DNA of 64,000 nt, from contig NZ_CP127390.1 of assembly GCF_030286045.1 (NCBI RefSeq), positions 1,054,001 to 1,118,000 on the forward strand, in the 5' to 3' direction. The position numbers and the translations under genes were made by a program. The first letter of the stretch is position 1, and each line of letters starts with the position of its first letter. The notes below the pieces were generated by a model. It was not told the DNA's origin and did no database searches. It saw only the letters and a list, made by a program, of their open reading frames with translations. Below are positions 8,760-17,572 of the stretch, piece by piece. Origin of the DNA: Propionimicrobium sp. PCR01-08-3 (GTDB lineage: Bacteria; Actinomycetota; Actinomycetes; Propionibacteriales; Propionibacteriaceae).

Positions 8760-9833
8760 ATGAGCGGACCTGATTTCACCGTCTCGAAGACCGGGACCAC
8801 CAAGGCCAACGGACGCCACGATGTGGGGGCGGCCGGCAGCGTGCTGCGCGAACCCACCGGCCCGACCGTCCCGCTGAACAAACTCGCCCCGGAAGCCGCA
8901 TTGCGCCGCTTGGAGCTGACCGTCGTCCGCCGGCTCGAAGGCTTCTTGCAGGGCGACCACCTGGGTCTGCTGCCGGGCCCGGGCTCCGATCTCAACGACG
9001 CCAGGCTGTATGTGCCGGGCCAAGACGATGTGCGCCGGATGGATTGGGCGGTCACTGCCCGCACCACCGTGCCGCACGTGCGCGACACTATGGCTGACCG
9101 CGAACTCGAGGTTTGGGCGCTGCTCGACGCGACCCCGTCGATGAACTGGGGTACTGCAGGCGTGACCAAACGAGACCTCGGCATCGCCGCCATCGCCACC
9201 CTCGGATTCATCAGCCAGAAGATGGGCGACCGCTTCGGTGGCATGGTAATGCACTCCGATTCGGTGAAGCGCTTTCCCGCGAGATCCGGACGACAAGCTC
9301 TCTACGGTTTGCTCGGTAAGCTGCTGGAAGACCCGATCGAAAAGGACAATCAGCCGGCCACGCTCGGCCTGCCGGAGGGCATCGAGGCATTGATCCGGAC
9401 GCAGCGCCGCCGCGGAATGCGGGTCGTGGTGTCCGACTTCCTCGATCCGGGGGACGAAGAACTCGATCCCCAGGCCCCGCCGAGCTGGGAGCGTCCGCTG
9501 CGCAGGCTCGCGGTGCGCAACCAGGTGCTGTGCGTCGAGGTCATCGACGCCGGTGAGATGGAGTTTCCCGATGTGGGCGAGCTGCTGATCCGTGATCCGG
9601 AGACCGACTTCGCCCGGTTCGTCAATACCTCTGATCCGAGGGCCCGCAAGGTGATCGACCGGGCATCGGCGGCCCAACGAGAGCGGACGGCCGCCGCGAT
9701 GCGGCGCGCAGGTGTCGGGCATATCAAGTTGCAAACCGACCGAGATTGGGTGACCGATATCGCACGCTTCGTGCTGACCTACCGGCAGACCGCCGCCGTG
9801 CTGCATCAGCCTCCGCAGGGGGTGAGCAAGTGA
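8760..9833 (+). CDS. DUF58 protein, MoxR partner
   Basis: 357 residues, ATG 8760. It has the DUF58 signature (YVPGQDDVRRMDWAVTARTTVPHVRDT, quoted here in part: GQDDVRRMDW) followed by a VWA-like fold (ELEVWALLDATPSMNWG). It is cytoplasmic, without membrane segments. The unusual N-terminal 40 residues are Gly/Thr-rich. It lies 14 bp after moxR, and its stop overlaps the next start by 4 nt, so it is certainly co-transcribed. DUF58 proteins are thought to pair with MoxR ATPases. Confidence 0.9.
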   Translation: MSGPDFTVSKTGTTKANGRHDVGAAGSVLREPTGPTVPLNKLAPEAALRRLELTVVRRLEGFLQGDHLGLLPGPGSDLNDARLYVPGQDDVRRMDWAVTARTTVPHVRDTMADRELEVWALLDATPSMNWGTAGVTKRDLGIAAIATLGFISQKMGDRFGGMVMHSDSVKRFPARSGRQALYGLLGKLLEDPIEKDNQPATLGLPEGIEALIRTQRRRGMRVVVSDFLDPGDEELDPQAPPSWERPLRRLAVRNQVLCVEVIDAGEMEFPDVGELLIRDPETDFARFVNTSDPRARKVIDRASAAQRERTAAAMRRAGVGHIKLQTDRDWVTDIARFVLTYRQTAAVLHQPPQGVSK

Positions 9834-10810
9834 CCGGCGACACCACCCAGGTCTGGTTGTGGGAGTTCTTCAACCCGGGACGCCTGTGGGCGCTGCTGAT
9901 TCTGCCGGTGCTGATCATCGCCTACATCTTCTTGCTCCGGCTGAAGCGCAACCGCGGCATGCGCTATACCCAGACCGGCATCGTCGGTGCGGTGTTGCCC
10001 CGGCAGTCCCAGTGGCGCAGACATGTGTCGGTGGCGATGGCGTTGTGCTCGCTGGTCGCCATCGGCGGCGCGTGGGCGCGGCCGGCAGGCACCGAGAAGG
10101 TGCCCAGAGAACGGGCGACGATCGTGCTGGCCCTTGATCTGTCGCAGTCGATGCAGGCGACGGACATCGATCCCGACCGGCTGGACGCTTCGAAACAGGC
10201 CGCGAAGGATTTCATCGCGCAACTTCCCGCGTCCTACAACGTGGCGCTGGTCGCGGTTTCCGGCAACTCTAGGGTGCTGGCGCAGCCCACCAATGACCGT
10301 GGTTCGATCACTCGCTACATCGATGCTCTCGAGCTTGAGGATGGCACCAACATCGGCGACGCTATCGTGGCGAGTCTGGACGCGATCGCGCACGCACCCG
10401 GCGAGGAGGGCGAAGACCCCGCCCCGGGCATGATCATCCTGCTCTCGGATGGCGGCAACACCGGCGGCGAGACGGATCCGAATCAGGCGGCCGCGAGCGC
10501 CAAAGAACAAGAGGTGCCGATCAATACGATCGCCTTCGGCACCATGAACGGGTATGTGGACCTCGACGGGCAACGTTTCAACGTGGCCCCCGACACCGAG
10601 CTGCTGAGTTCGATCGCGAGCGAGTCCGGGGGAACCGCGGTGGACGCGAAGTCGGCCGGCGATCTGAACGACGCCTACGATCAGATGAACTCCGATGTCA
10701 CCTATGAAGATGTGAAGAAGGAAGTGACCGCGCGGTGGGCGTTATATGCACTGGCGTTTGCTTTCGTCGCGTCGCTGGGCGCAGTCTCGATGGCAGCTAG
10801 GTGGCCGTGA
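9830..10810 (+). CDS. Membrane-anchored VWA-domain protein (first copy)
   Basis: 326 residues from GTG 9830, overlapping the DUF58 stop (GTGA). Two N-terminal membrane segments (about 15-35 and 60-78), then a VWA domain starting ATIVLALDLSQSMQATDID, which carries the MIDAS motif DxSxS, and a third membrane segment near the C-terminus (LYALAFAFVASLGAVSMA). This BatA-like layout puts the VWA domain on the outer face. The following gene is a clear paralogue, so the pair arose by tandem duplication. Confidence 0.9.
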   Translation: MTGDTTQVWLWEFFNPGRLWALLILPVLIIAYIFLLRLKRNRGMRYTQTGIVGAVLPRQSQWRRHVSVAMALCSLVAIGGAWARPAGTEKVPRERATIVLALDLSQSMQATDIDPDRLDASKQAAKDFIAQLPASYNVALVAVSGNSRVLAQPTNDRGSITRYIDALELEDGTNIGDAIVASLDAIAHAPGEEGEDPAPGMIILLSDGGNTGGETDPNQAAASAKEQEVPINTIAFGTMNGYVDLDGQRFNVAPDTELLSSIASESGGTAVDAKSAGDLNDAYDQMNSDVTYEDVKKEVTARWALYALAFAFVASLGAVSMAARWP

Positions 10811-11772
10811 TGATACCGATGTTGGAGTTCATGCATCCCGGCAGGCTGTGGCTTTTGCTGCTGGTGGCCGCGGTATTGGTCTTTTACCTGATCGTCGGGA
10901 GCAGACTGCAAACCGGCACCAGGCGCCGCGGCAAGACCCGGTTGGATCTGGTGATACCGAAAGACTCCGCACTGAAGCGGCACATTTCTGTGGGGGCGTC
11001 GCTGCTGGCGATGGCCTCACTGGTGTTGGCCTATGCGCAGCCGCAAGACATCACCCAGGTGCCCCGGGAGCGCGCCACCGTGGTGGTCGCGATCGACATT
11101 TCGAGATCGATGAGGGCAGAGGATGTCTCGCCGAGCCGGATCGAGGCGGCCCAGACGGCGGCGAAGGAATTCGTCGATATGGTGCCGGCGAGCTTCAACA
11201 TCGCGTTGGTGACGTTTTCGGGCACGGCACAGATCGCTGCGGCCCCGACAACCGATCACACGGCCGTGAAATCGGCCATCGATGCCATCGAGCTGGAACC
11301 CGCCACCGCGATCGGCGAAGCCATCTACACCTCGCTCGACACGCTGCAGCTCGCCCCGCCCGACCCCGACCACCCGGACGATCCGGCCCCCGGCGCGATC
11401 GTGCTGTTATCGGACGGCTACACCAATATCGGACGCGATTCCGCCGATGCCGCCACCGAAGCGAAGGAACAGAATGTTCCGATCTATGCCATCGCCTACG
11501 GCACCGCCGGCGGCTACGTCTACGAGGAAGGCGTGCGCGTCCCGGTTCCGGTGAATCATGCGGAGTTGTCGCAGATCGCGAAGAACTCCGGGGGCAAGAA
11601 ATATTCGGCCGAATCGATCGGCGACCTGCGCGGGGTCTATCAGACCATCGCCAGCTCGATCGGCTACGACGAAGAACTCGTCGAGGTCACCGATCGGTTC
11701 GCGATGTATGCGCTGCTGCTGAGCGTGCTCGCCGGTGCCGGGGTGATCTCCTTGGCCGCCCGCTGGCCCTAG
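10810..11772 (+). CDS. Membrane-anchored VWA-domain protein (second copy)
   Basis: About 320 residues from ATG 10810, which overlaps the previous TGA by one base and follows TAGGTGG; an in-frame GTG at 10801 is also possible. Same plan as the first copy: hydrophobic N-terminus, MIDAS motif DISRS in VVVAIDISRSMRAED, a Thr and Asp in the later MIDAS loops (LLSDGYTNIG), and a C-terminal membrane segment. Family knowledge: BatA/BatB-like pairs act with MoxR and DUF58. The gene ends one base before the convergent peptidase gene. Confidence 0.9.
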   Translation: MIPMLEFMHPGRLWLLLLVAAVLVFYLIVGSRLQTGTRRRGKTRLDLVIPKDSALKRHISVGASLLAMASLVLAYAQPQDITQVPRERATVVVAIDISRSMRAEDVSPSRIEAAQTAAKEFVDMVPASFNIALVTFSGTAQIAAAPTTDHTAVKSAIDAIELEPATAIGEAIYTSLDTLQLAPPDPDHPDDPAPGAIVLLSDGYTNIGRDSADAATEAKEQNVPIYAIAYGTAGGYVYEEGVRVPVPVNHAELSQIAKNSGGKKYSAESIGDLRGVYQTIASSIGYDEELVEVTDRFAMYALLLSVLAGAGVISLAARWP

Positions 11773-11773
11773 T

Positions 11774-14038
11774 TCAGCGCAGGTTCTCGATCGTCAGGTC
11801 GGGCAGATCGTCCGCGGGAGTGAACCCGAAGATCTGGGCGAGGAAACTGAGTTCGGCAGCCAGCGAGTCGCGCTTCGCGTCAGCGCCGCGGAAGCCATGT
11901 CCCTCGCCTTCGTAGATCCTGATGGCCATCGGCAGTTTGCGGCTTCTGGCCGCCTCGGCGAGCGCCGTCGATTGGCTCAACGCAACGACCGGATCATCGG
12001 TGCCCTGCAAGATCAGGATCGGCTTGTTGAGGCGGTCGAGCGTGTTGATGGGGGAGCGCCGCTCGTAGACGGCCTCGTCGTCGGGCCACGGGCCGATCAG
12101 GGAATCCAGGTAGCGCGCCTCGAACTTGTGGCCTCCCACCAGGGCCTTCAGATCGGTCACACCATAGCGGGTGATGCCGGCGGCGAACCGGTCGCTGTCC
12201 ATCAGGGCGCGCAGTGCGGTGAAACCTCCGGCCGAACCACCGGCGATGGCGATGCGTCCGGGATCGATCAGCCCCGCGTCGATGGCGGCGTCGGCGGCGT
12301 CGATGCAGTCCTGCACGTCGGCCACGCCCCAGTTGTTTCGCAGCCGGTTGCGCCAGTCGCGCCCGAAACCTGCCGACCCCGAATAGTTGACGTCGATGAC
12401 GGCGATGCCGCGTGAGGTCCAGAACTGGATGGTGGGGTAGTAGCCGTTGGTTGCCATCGCGGTGGGCCCGCCGTGTACTCGCAGCACGGCGGGTGGACGA
12501 CGGCCCTTCGGGCCCAGGTAATCGTCGTTCGTGGGCGGGTAGTACCAGGCCTGGACGGCGCCCTGCCGACCATCGAAGCTCAGCGAGCGTCCAATCGACG
12601 TGACGGCGCGATCGGGCCGATCTCCGACCGAATGCACGACCTCGAGCGAGCCGTCAGGCTCGACGTGCACCAGGGCGGTATGCCCGTTGGCACGTTGGAC
12701 GATCGCGTATCCGGCGCCGCCCGAGCTGGCGACCGATTCCACTGCCGAAACGCCCGCAAGCCTCCTGGCAGATTCACCAGCGCGCGAGACGATCTCCAGG
12801 TGGCACAGGCCGTCGTCCAAACGCCAGGTCAGCACCTGGTCGTCGCCGAGCGCAGCGGTGGCATGGTTGCCGAGCACGAACATCGGCAGGTCGTGATCGG
12901 CCGGGCCGGTGGTCAGTTGCCGCACCTGGGCACAGCGCGCCGGATCCTCGGACCATTCATGAAGCTGGAAATGGCCGCTCAGATCACTGGCGAAAATAAG
13001 GCTGCCATCGGCGTTCCAGCGCGGGTGCTGCACGGCGATGCCGTCGAGGCCCGCATCGGGGATGCCTGCGATCAGTTGGATGCCGTCGAGCCGCCACTGA
13101 TCGCCGGAGGCGTCGAGACGAGCGACCTTGAGCTCGGTGGAGTCCCACGGCATTGCGGGCTGATTCCATTCCAGCCAGGCCAGGCGCCCGTGGGATGACA
13201 ATGCGGGGTTGGCGTAGAAGTCGGCCCCCTGGGCGAGGACGTGTTCGCGCACCGGTTGATTCGCTTCCGAACCGGCGAACACCGTGCCTGATGGGCCGGC
13301 GTGCGGTTGGGGCCCGAAGCCCGCTGCATCCGATCTTCCGGGTGTCTCAGCTGACCGGTTGATCGGAGCTTGTCCTTGGACGTCGTTCTCGTCCGGATCA
13401 TCGTCCACCGGCCCGAATGCGCCGGGGTCCGGCCAATGCAGAGCGACCAGGGTGGTCTTCGCGTCGCCCACAACCCGGTGGTCCTCGCGAACTGCCAGCA
13501 CCGCGGCGATCTCGGGATAGACCCGCAGGTCGCCGTAGCGAACGTCGCCGTCGCTTCTGGTGAGGGCAGTAACGGTGCCGTCCGGAAAGCGCAGCTTCGC
13601 CATCTGGTCATTGTCATCGCACCAGGCAAGATATCCGCCGTGCACGTCATAGGCGCCGCCGCCGTATTCGTTGACTCTGGAGCGCACCGATGCGGCGGGG
13701 GTCAGCTGCTCACATCTTCCTGGTGCAGCTCCGTGATCGTCCCTTTGCCGGGGCCGGGTCGACGAATCCAGGACGGCCGGTTGCGTCGCTGAGTCCCGGT
13801 TGTGATTCAGGCCGGTTTCTGGCTGCTGCTCGGTGTCACCGACAGCTGGGGTGATGTCCAGCCGCATCACCGTGGTGCGTCCGTTCTCGTCGGGCAGCGA
13901 CTCGAGCCAGTAGAGCGCGCCCTGATCTGCGACCAATTCACTGATGGACGCACCGCCGGCGATCACCTCGTCCAAGGTGATGGGTGATTTCCACGAACCA
14001 TAAGGGGCAATGATCGGCTGCTGATCGGCGGTGCTCAT
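11774..14038 (-). CDS. S9-family prolyl oligopeptidase-like serine peptidase
   Basis: 754 residues from ATG 14038. N-terminal beta-propeller, C-terminal alpha/beta hydrolase with nucleophile Ser602 in GGSAGG, Asp in GTDDPVV, and His in YEGEGHGF. The oxyanion-side motif RVHGGPTAMA is also present. Cytoplasmic, no signal. Two stretches in the propeller (about residues 68-120 and 210-265) are polar, low-complexity and rich in Gln, Asp and Pro, and look like insertions between blades. It probably cleaves short peptides. A TTG at 14047 is a less likely start. Confidence 0.92.
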   Translation of the reverse strand: MSTADQQPIIAPYGSWKSPITLDEVIAGGASISELVADQGALYWLESLPDENGRTTVMRLDITPAVGDTEQQPETGLNHNRDSATQPAVLDSSTRPRQRDDHGAAPGRCEQLTPAASVRSRVNEYGGGAYDVHGGYLAWCDDNDQMAKLRFPDGTVTALTRSDGDVRYGDLRVYPEIAAVLAVREDHRVVGDAKTTLVALHWPDPGAFGPVDDDPDENDVQGQAPINRSAETPGRSDAAGFGPQPHAGPSGTVFAGSEANQPVREHVLAQGADFYANPALSSHGRLAWLEWNQPAMPWDSTELKVARLDASGDQWRLDGIQLIAGIPDAGLDGIAVQHPRWNADGSLIFASDLSGHFQLHEWSEDPARCAQVRQLTTGPADHDLPMFVLGNHATAALGDDQVLTWRLDDGLCHLEIVSRAGESARRLAGVSAVESVASSGGAGYAIVQRANGHTALVHVEPDGSLEVVHSVGDRPDRAVTSIGRSLSFDGRQGAVQAWYYPPTNDDYLGPKGRRPPAVLRVHGGPTAMATNGYYPTIQFWTSRGIAVIDVNYSGSAGFGRDWRNRLRNNWGVADVQDCIDAADAAIDAGLIDPGRIAIAGGSAGGFTALRALMDSDRFAAGITRYGVTDLKALVGGHKFEARYLDSLIGPWPDDEAVYERRSPINTLDRLNKPILILQGTDDPVVALSQSTALAEAARSRKLPMAIRIYEGEGHGFRGADAKRDSLAAELSFLAQIFGFTPADDLPDLTIENLR

Positions 14039-14111
14039 GTGGCCCAAGTTAGCGCAAAGCCCGACAGAACTCGGGCCGTCAGTGACGGTCCGGTAGGACG
14101 TCTCACCCTAC

Positions 14112-14136
14112 GTACAGATGTGTACGTTACTGTACA
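14112..14136. promoter_or_regulatory. Probable operator of the Phd/VapC-like module
   Basis: Just before the antitoxin ATG (14145) there are three related half-sites: GTACA at 14112, TGTAC at 14121 and the palindrome TGTACA at 14131. The last two start 10 bp (one helical turn) apart. Type II antitoxins usually bind such sites to repress their own operon. Confidence 0.55.
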
Positions 14137-14144
14137 ATTGCCGC

Positions 14145-14435
14145 ATGACGACGATCAGCGCAACGGTGGCCCGCCAGACGTTACCCGCTCAGCTCGATTT
14201 GGTGGAGGCCGGTGAGGAGGTTTCCATTACACGTCATGGACGAGTGGTCGCTGTGTTGGTCAGCCCCGAATTCGCGAGCCGACATCGCGCTCGAGAAGCC
14301 TGGAAACAGGCCGATCAGATCGGCGAGATGCTCGCGCAGGCCCGTACGAGGCCTATAGGCGATGCATCGATCAGTCCCGAGCGAGCAGAAGAATTGGTTC
14401 AAGGCATTTATGCCGACAGGGCCGCGGCGGAGTGA
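14145..14435 (+). CDS. Phd/YefM-type antitoxin
   Basis: 96 residues from ATG 14145 (MTTISATVARQTL); an upstream ATG at 14118 lies inside the operator-like repeat and is not preferred. The N-terminal 55 residues match the Phd/YefM fold: ATVARQTLPAQLDLVEAGEEVSITRHGR (in part TRHGRVVAVLVS). The charged C-terminus should wrap the toxin. Its stop overlaps the toxin GTG by 4 nt, giving fixed antitoxin-first order. It probably represses the operon through the GTACA sites just upstream. Confidence 0.88.
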   Translation: MTTISATVARQTLPAQLDLVEAGEEVSITRHGRVVAVLVSPEFASRHRAREAWKQADQIGEMLAQARTRPIGDASISPERAEELVQGIYADRAAAE

Positions 14436-14854
14436 CCGCCCTCACTGCCTTCGATGCCGACGTGATCATCTATGCAGCGGCACCACGACATGTGCTGGGA
14501 ACGCGCGTACGGCGGCTTATCGAAGCATGCGCTGACGATTCTGCTGGTTGTGGATCTTTGCTGCTGCTGACCGAGGTGCTGGCTAAGCCTCTGCGTCGTG
14601 ACCCTCAGTCGGACGAGCTGAGCATCCTCGCCGACTTGCTCGGCCATCTCGATCTCTATCCGGTCGATGAATCAACCGCGCGATTGGCTTTGACATTCGC
14701 AGTTGCGTACGGGCTGCGGGTGGCAGATGCCACGCATCTCGCCGCTGCGGTGGTCTCCGGTGCCGAGCGCTTCATCACCAATAACCGGAGAGACTTTCCG
14801 AAAACGATCACCGAGATCCAGATCGTCTACCCGGACGAGCTTCCCGCGCCGTAG
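14432..14854 (+). CDS. PIN-domain ribonuclease toxin, VapC-like
   Basis: 140 residues from GTG 14432. The four acidic PIN residues are present: Asp8 (FDADVIIYA), Glu48 (LLTEVLAK), Asp99 (VADATHLAAA) and Asp121 (NNRRDF). PIN toxins cleave tRNA or rRNA when the antitoxin is lost. It is coupled by overlap to a Phd-type antitoxin. Directly after its stop lies a decayed copy of the 3' end of the neighbouring DUF3145 gene, a sign that the module arrived by recombination. Confidence 0.9.
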   Translation: MTALTAFDADVIIYAAAPRHVLGTRVRRLIEACADDSAGCGSLLLLTEVLAKPLRRDPQSDELSILADLLGHLDLYPVDESTARLALTFAVAYGLRVADATHLAAAVVSGAERFITNNRRDFPKTITEIQIVYPDELPAP

Positions 14855-14935
14855 CGCCGCTCAGCCCACTCGGTGCGGCCCAAACGAACCTGCGCGTTCT
14901 CGTCTGCATAACCGAAGTCCGAGTCATCTATTCAG
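14853..14935. repeat. Decayed partial copy of the DUF3145 3' end
   Basis: From 14853 the sequence GCGCCGCTCAGCCCACTCGG matches 14952 onward exactly and stays similar for about 70 bp (to about 14921, matching about 15024). The second copy is the real 3' end of the leftward DUF3145 gene. So the last ~20 codons of that gene are present twice, once intact and once decayed beside vapC. Confidence 0.65.
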
Positions 14936-14961
14936 GCGGCCTTCTCGCGCCAGAGCGCCGC

Positions 14962-15462
14962 TCAGCCCACTCGGTGCAGCCAACGAACCGGCGTGTCCTC
15001 GCCTGCATAGCGGAAGACTTCGAGCTCGTCATCCCACGGTTCGCCGAGCAACTCGCTCAGTGTGTCTTCCAGGCTGATGCCTCCGTGAGCGGCCGTGGCC
15101 ATGGCTGTCCGCAGCCTGTGTTCAGAGATCTGGATATCTCCGTGCGGGCCCGTGACGGCGTGAAAAACACCGAGCTCAGGGGTGAAGGCATAGCGCTGCC
15201 CCTCCTCGGCGGGGGTGGCGTCCTCGGTCACCTCGAACCGGACGCGCTGGCAGGCGCGCAGCGCGCTCGCCAGACCTGCTGAGGCGCCTTGCGGACCTGT
15301 CCAGGAATATTCGGTGCGCAACATCCCGGGTTCTGCCGGCTGTTCGATCCATTCCAGGTTCACAGGCATGCCGACGACCGCGCCGATCGCCCATTCGATG
15401 TGCGGGCACAGCGCGGCTGGCGCCGAGTGCACGAATACGACTCCACGCGACATGGTTCCCAT
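14962..15462 (-). CDS. DUF3145 family protein
   Basis: 166 residues, start ATG 15462 with GAGGAG 5-8 nt upstream; ATG 15453 (MSRGVVFVHSAP) is the alternative. MSRGVVFVHSAPAALCPHIEWA and the C-terminal DDELEVFRYAGEDTPVRWLHRVG (in part YAGEDTPVRWLHRVG) are typical of DUF3145, an actinobacteria-restricted cytoplasmic family without known function. Its presence is a taxonomic marker. It lies in the same orientation as the fab operon, about 440 bp before it ends, without obvious linkage. Confidence 0.9.
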   Translation of the reverse strand: MGTMSRGVVFVHSAPAALCPHIEWAIGAVVGMPVNLEWIEQPAEPGMLRTEYSWTGPQGASAGLASALRACQRVRFEVTEDATPAEEGQRYAFTPELGVFHAVTGPHGDIQISEHRLRTAMATAAHGGISLEDTLSELLGEPWDDELEVFRYAGEDTPVRWLHRVG

Positions 15463-15721
15463 CCCGGCTCCTCTCGCTTCAGGTGTGCCTTCCCCTGCAG
15501 CCTGTGCGAGCGACCTGGTGATGGAACGCGATGTTCGATTTACTTATTGATTCTGCCTCACTTGTGGCCGCGATGCCAGTCCGTCAGATGCAGTCGGTGA
15601 AGCACGTCGTCTTCACTGATGACGATGCGGCGTCTTAACCGATAACAGCGCGGCCAGATACCGGATCAGGAGGTGACGCAACGGTTCGCTGATGAACCTC
15701 TAGCTTTTGCGGTTTCGACCG

Positions 15722-15747
15722 GTCACGACAACCAGTCACGACAACTA
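15722..15747. repeat. 13-bp tandem direct repeat in a gene-free stretch
   Basis: GTCACGACAACCA is followed at once by GTCACGACAACTA. It is the only structure I see in 15463-15846, a stretch without a convincing gene between DUF3145 and the fab terminator. Possible regulator site; no direct support. Confidence 0.35.
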
Positions 15748-15846
15748 GATGCGCCAAGCGGCTGCACTTCAGGGCCCGAATATCAGGGCCAGGCTACGGC
15801 AAATGCGCATTCTGCAACAGCCTCTATTACACGCTGAACAAAATGA

Positions 15847-15886
15847 AAAGGTGGCTCGGCCGGGGATCCCGGGTCGAGCCACCTTT
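15847..15886 (-). terminator. Terminator of the fab operon
   Basis: Arms 15847-15858 and 15875-15886 (AAAGGTGGCTCG / CGAGCCACCTTT) form a perfect 12-bp stem, 20 nt after the fabF stop on the minus strand. The stem ends in TTTT on that strand. Confidence 0.85.
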
Positions 15887-15905
15887 ATCGTCCGATTGAA
15901 CCTGC

Positions 15906-17165
15906 TCAGTCGGTGACGTTGTCGTTGGTCACGGCCAGCGCCACGTTGTGGCCACCGAAACCGAACGAATTGTTGAGGGCTGCCAGCGGGCCGGTTGCGG
16001 GAAGCGCACGCTTCACGTTGCCGGCGATCTGGATCTCGAGGTCGGGCTCCTCGTTGTCGAGGTTGATGGTGGGCGGCGATACGCGCTCGTGCAGCGCCAT
16101 CACGGTGGCGAAGGTCTCCAGAGCTCCGGCGCCACCCAGCAGGTGCCCGGTCATCGACTTGGTGGAGGTCACCACCGTATCGCCGACCGCTGAACCGAGC
16201 GCCTCCGCTATCGACTTCGCTTCGGTCACATCGCCTTGCGGGGTCGAGGTGCCGTGGGCGTTGACGTGCTTGATGTCGCTCGGCTCCAGACCGGCGTTGC
16301 GCAGTGCCTTGTTCATTGCCGACAGCTGCCCGTGGCCGGTGGGCTCGGGCTGCACGATGTCGTGTGAGTCGGCGCTGATGCCGTAGCCACCCAGCGTGCC
16401 GTAGATCTTGGCGCCACGTGCCTTGGCCGAGGCCAGGGTTTCGATGACCATCATGGCCGCGCCCTCGCCGATGACGAATCCGTCGCGGTCCACATCCCAC
16501 GGACGCGAAGCCCGTTCGGGCTCGTCATTGCGGCGGCTGAGCGCCTGCATCTGCGCAAAAGCGGCAATGGGCATCGCGTGGATGACGGCCTCGGAGCCGC
16601 CCACCACAACAACGTCCGCTTCGTCCAGACGCAACATGTTGGCGCCCAGCGCGATGGCTTCGTTCGAAGAAGCACACGCCGACACCGGGGCATGGATACC
16701 GGCCTTCGCATTGACCAGCAGGCCCACATGGGCCGCCGGGGCGTTGGCCATCAGCATCGGCACGGTGAACGGGCTCACCCGCCGGACGCCCTTTTCACGC
16801 TGGATGTCCCACTGGGCAAGAGTGGTGACCAGCCCGCCTATGCCGCTGCCAACCGAAACACCGAGGCGTTCCGGATCGGTCTGGTTGTCCTTGCCCAGGC
16901 CGAATCCGGCGTCCGCCCACGCCTCGCGCGCCGCGACCAGCGCCAGCTGGCTCACGCGGTCGAGGCGGCGGGATTCCACCCGGGAGATCCATGGAGTGAG
17001 GTCGGTGTCTATCTGGCCCGCAATCTGCACGGGCAGATCTTGGGCCCAGTCAGCCTCGATACGACGAATGCCGCTGCGTCCGGCAAGGAGTGCTTGCCAG
17101 GTGCTGGGTGCATCGTTGCCGAGAGGGCTGATGGCGCCGAATCCGGTGATGACGATGTCTGTCAT
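15906..17165 (-). CDS. fabF: 3-oxoacyl-ACP synthase II (KAS II)
   Basis: 419 residues, full length. It elongates acyl-ACP with malonyl-ACP in type II fatty-acid synthesis. Catalytic Cys164 in VSACASSNEA, His304 in NAHGTSTPQGD and His341 in KSMTGHLLGGAG are all present. Last gene of the leftward fabD-fabH-acpP-fabF operon, 37 bp after acpP, with GGAG upstream (minus strand of CTCC at 17170). A strong terminator follows. An independent, more distant ketosynthase is encoded at 56.4 kb. Confidence 0.96.
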   Translation of the reverse strand: MTDIVITGFGAISPLGNDAPSTWQALLAGRSGIRRIEADWAQDLPVQIAGQIDTDLTPWISRVESRRLDRVSQLALVAAREAWADAGFGLGKDNQTDPERLGVSVGSGIGGLVTTLAQWDIQREKGVRRVSPFTVPMLMANAPAAHVGLLVNAKAGIHAPVSACASSNEAIALGANMLRLDEADVVVVGGSEAVIHAMPIAAFAQMQALSRRNDEPERASRPWDVDRDGFVIGEGAAMMVIETLASAKARGAKIYGTLGGYGISADSHDIVQPEPTGHGQLSAMNKALRNAGLEPSDIKHVNAHGTSTPQGDVTEAKSIAEALGSAVGDTVVTSTKSMTGHLLGGAGALETFATVMALHERVSPPTINLDNEEPDLEIQIAGNVKRALPATGPLAALNNSFGFGGHNVALAVTNDNVTD

Positions 17166-17202
17166 AGGAGGCTCCCGAGTGGGTGAAAAAGAAGGTGAGT
17201 GC

Positions 17203-17448
17203 TCAGTTCTGGGCCTTCTCGATGTACGAGACGGCGTCGCCGACGGTCTTCAACGACTTCGAGTCCTCATCGGGGATCGAGATGTTGAAGGCCTCTTCGC
17301 AGGCGTAAATGATCTCGACCATCGACAGCGAGTCGACGTCCAGGTCGTCCACGAAGTTCTTCTCAAGCTGCACGTCTGCCTGGTCTACGCCGGCGACGTC
17401 GTTGACGATGTCGGCGAGCTGGGTGCGGATTTCCTCGGTGGTGGCCAT
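17203..17448 (-). CDS. acpP: Acyl carrier protein
   Basis: 81 residues, acidic. The phosphopantetheine site is Ser40 in DLDVDSLSMVEI. It carries growing acyl chains as thioesters for the Fab enzymes. Strong AAGGACAACC-type ribosome site before ATG 17448, as expected for an abundant protein. It lies between fabH and fabF in the standard actinobacterial order. A second, divergent ACP is encoded at 56.2 kb. Confidence 0.96.
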   Translation of the reverse strand: MATTEEIRTQLADIVNDVAGVDQADVQLEKNFVDDLDVDSLSMVEIIYACEEAFNISIPDEDSKSLKTVGDAVSYIEKAQN

Positions 17449-17572
17449 GGTGGTTGTCCTTTCGATAGGCCTGGATGGTGGATTTGTTAGGTACGCTCGG
17501 CGCTTCGCGCCTTGAACCCGTTGGGCTTCAGCCCCTCGAGCACACTCGGTTGCTCGTTGCCGGATTGATCTG

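Noticed and set aside
15769-16500. 243-residue leftward ORF over fabF
   Set aside because: Arg-rich shadow of fabF in another frame.
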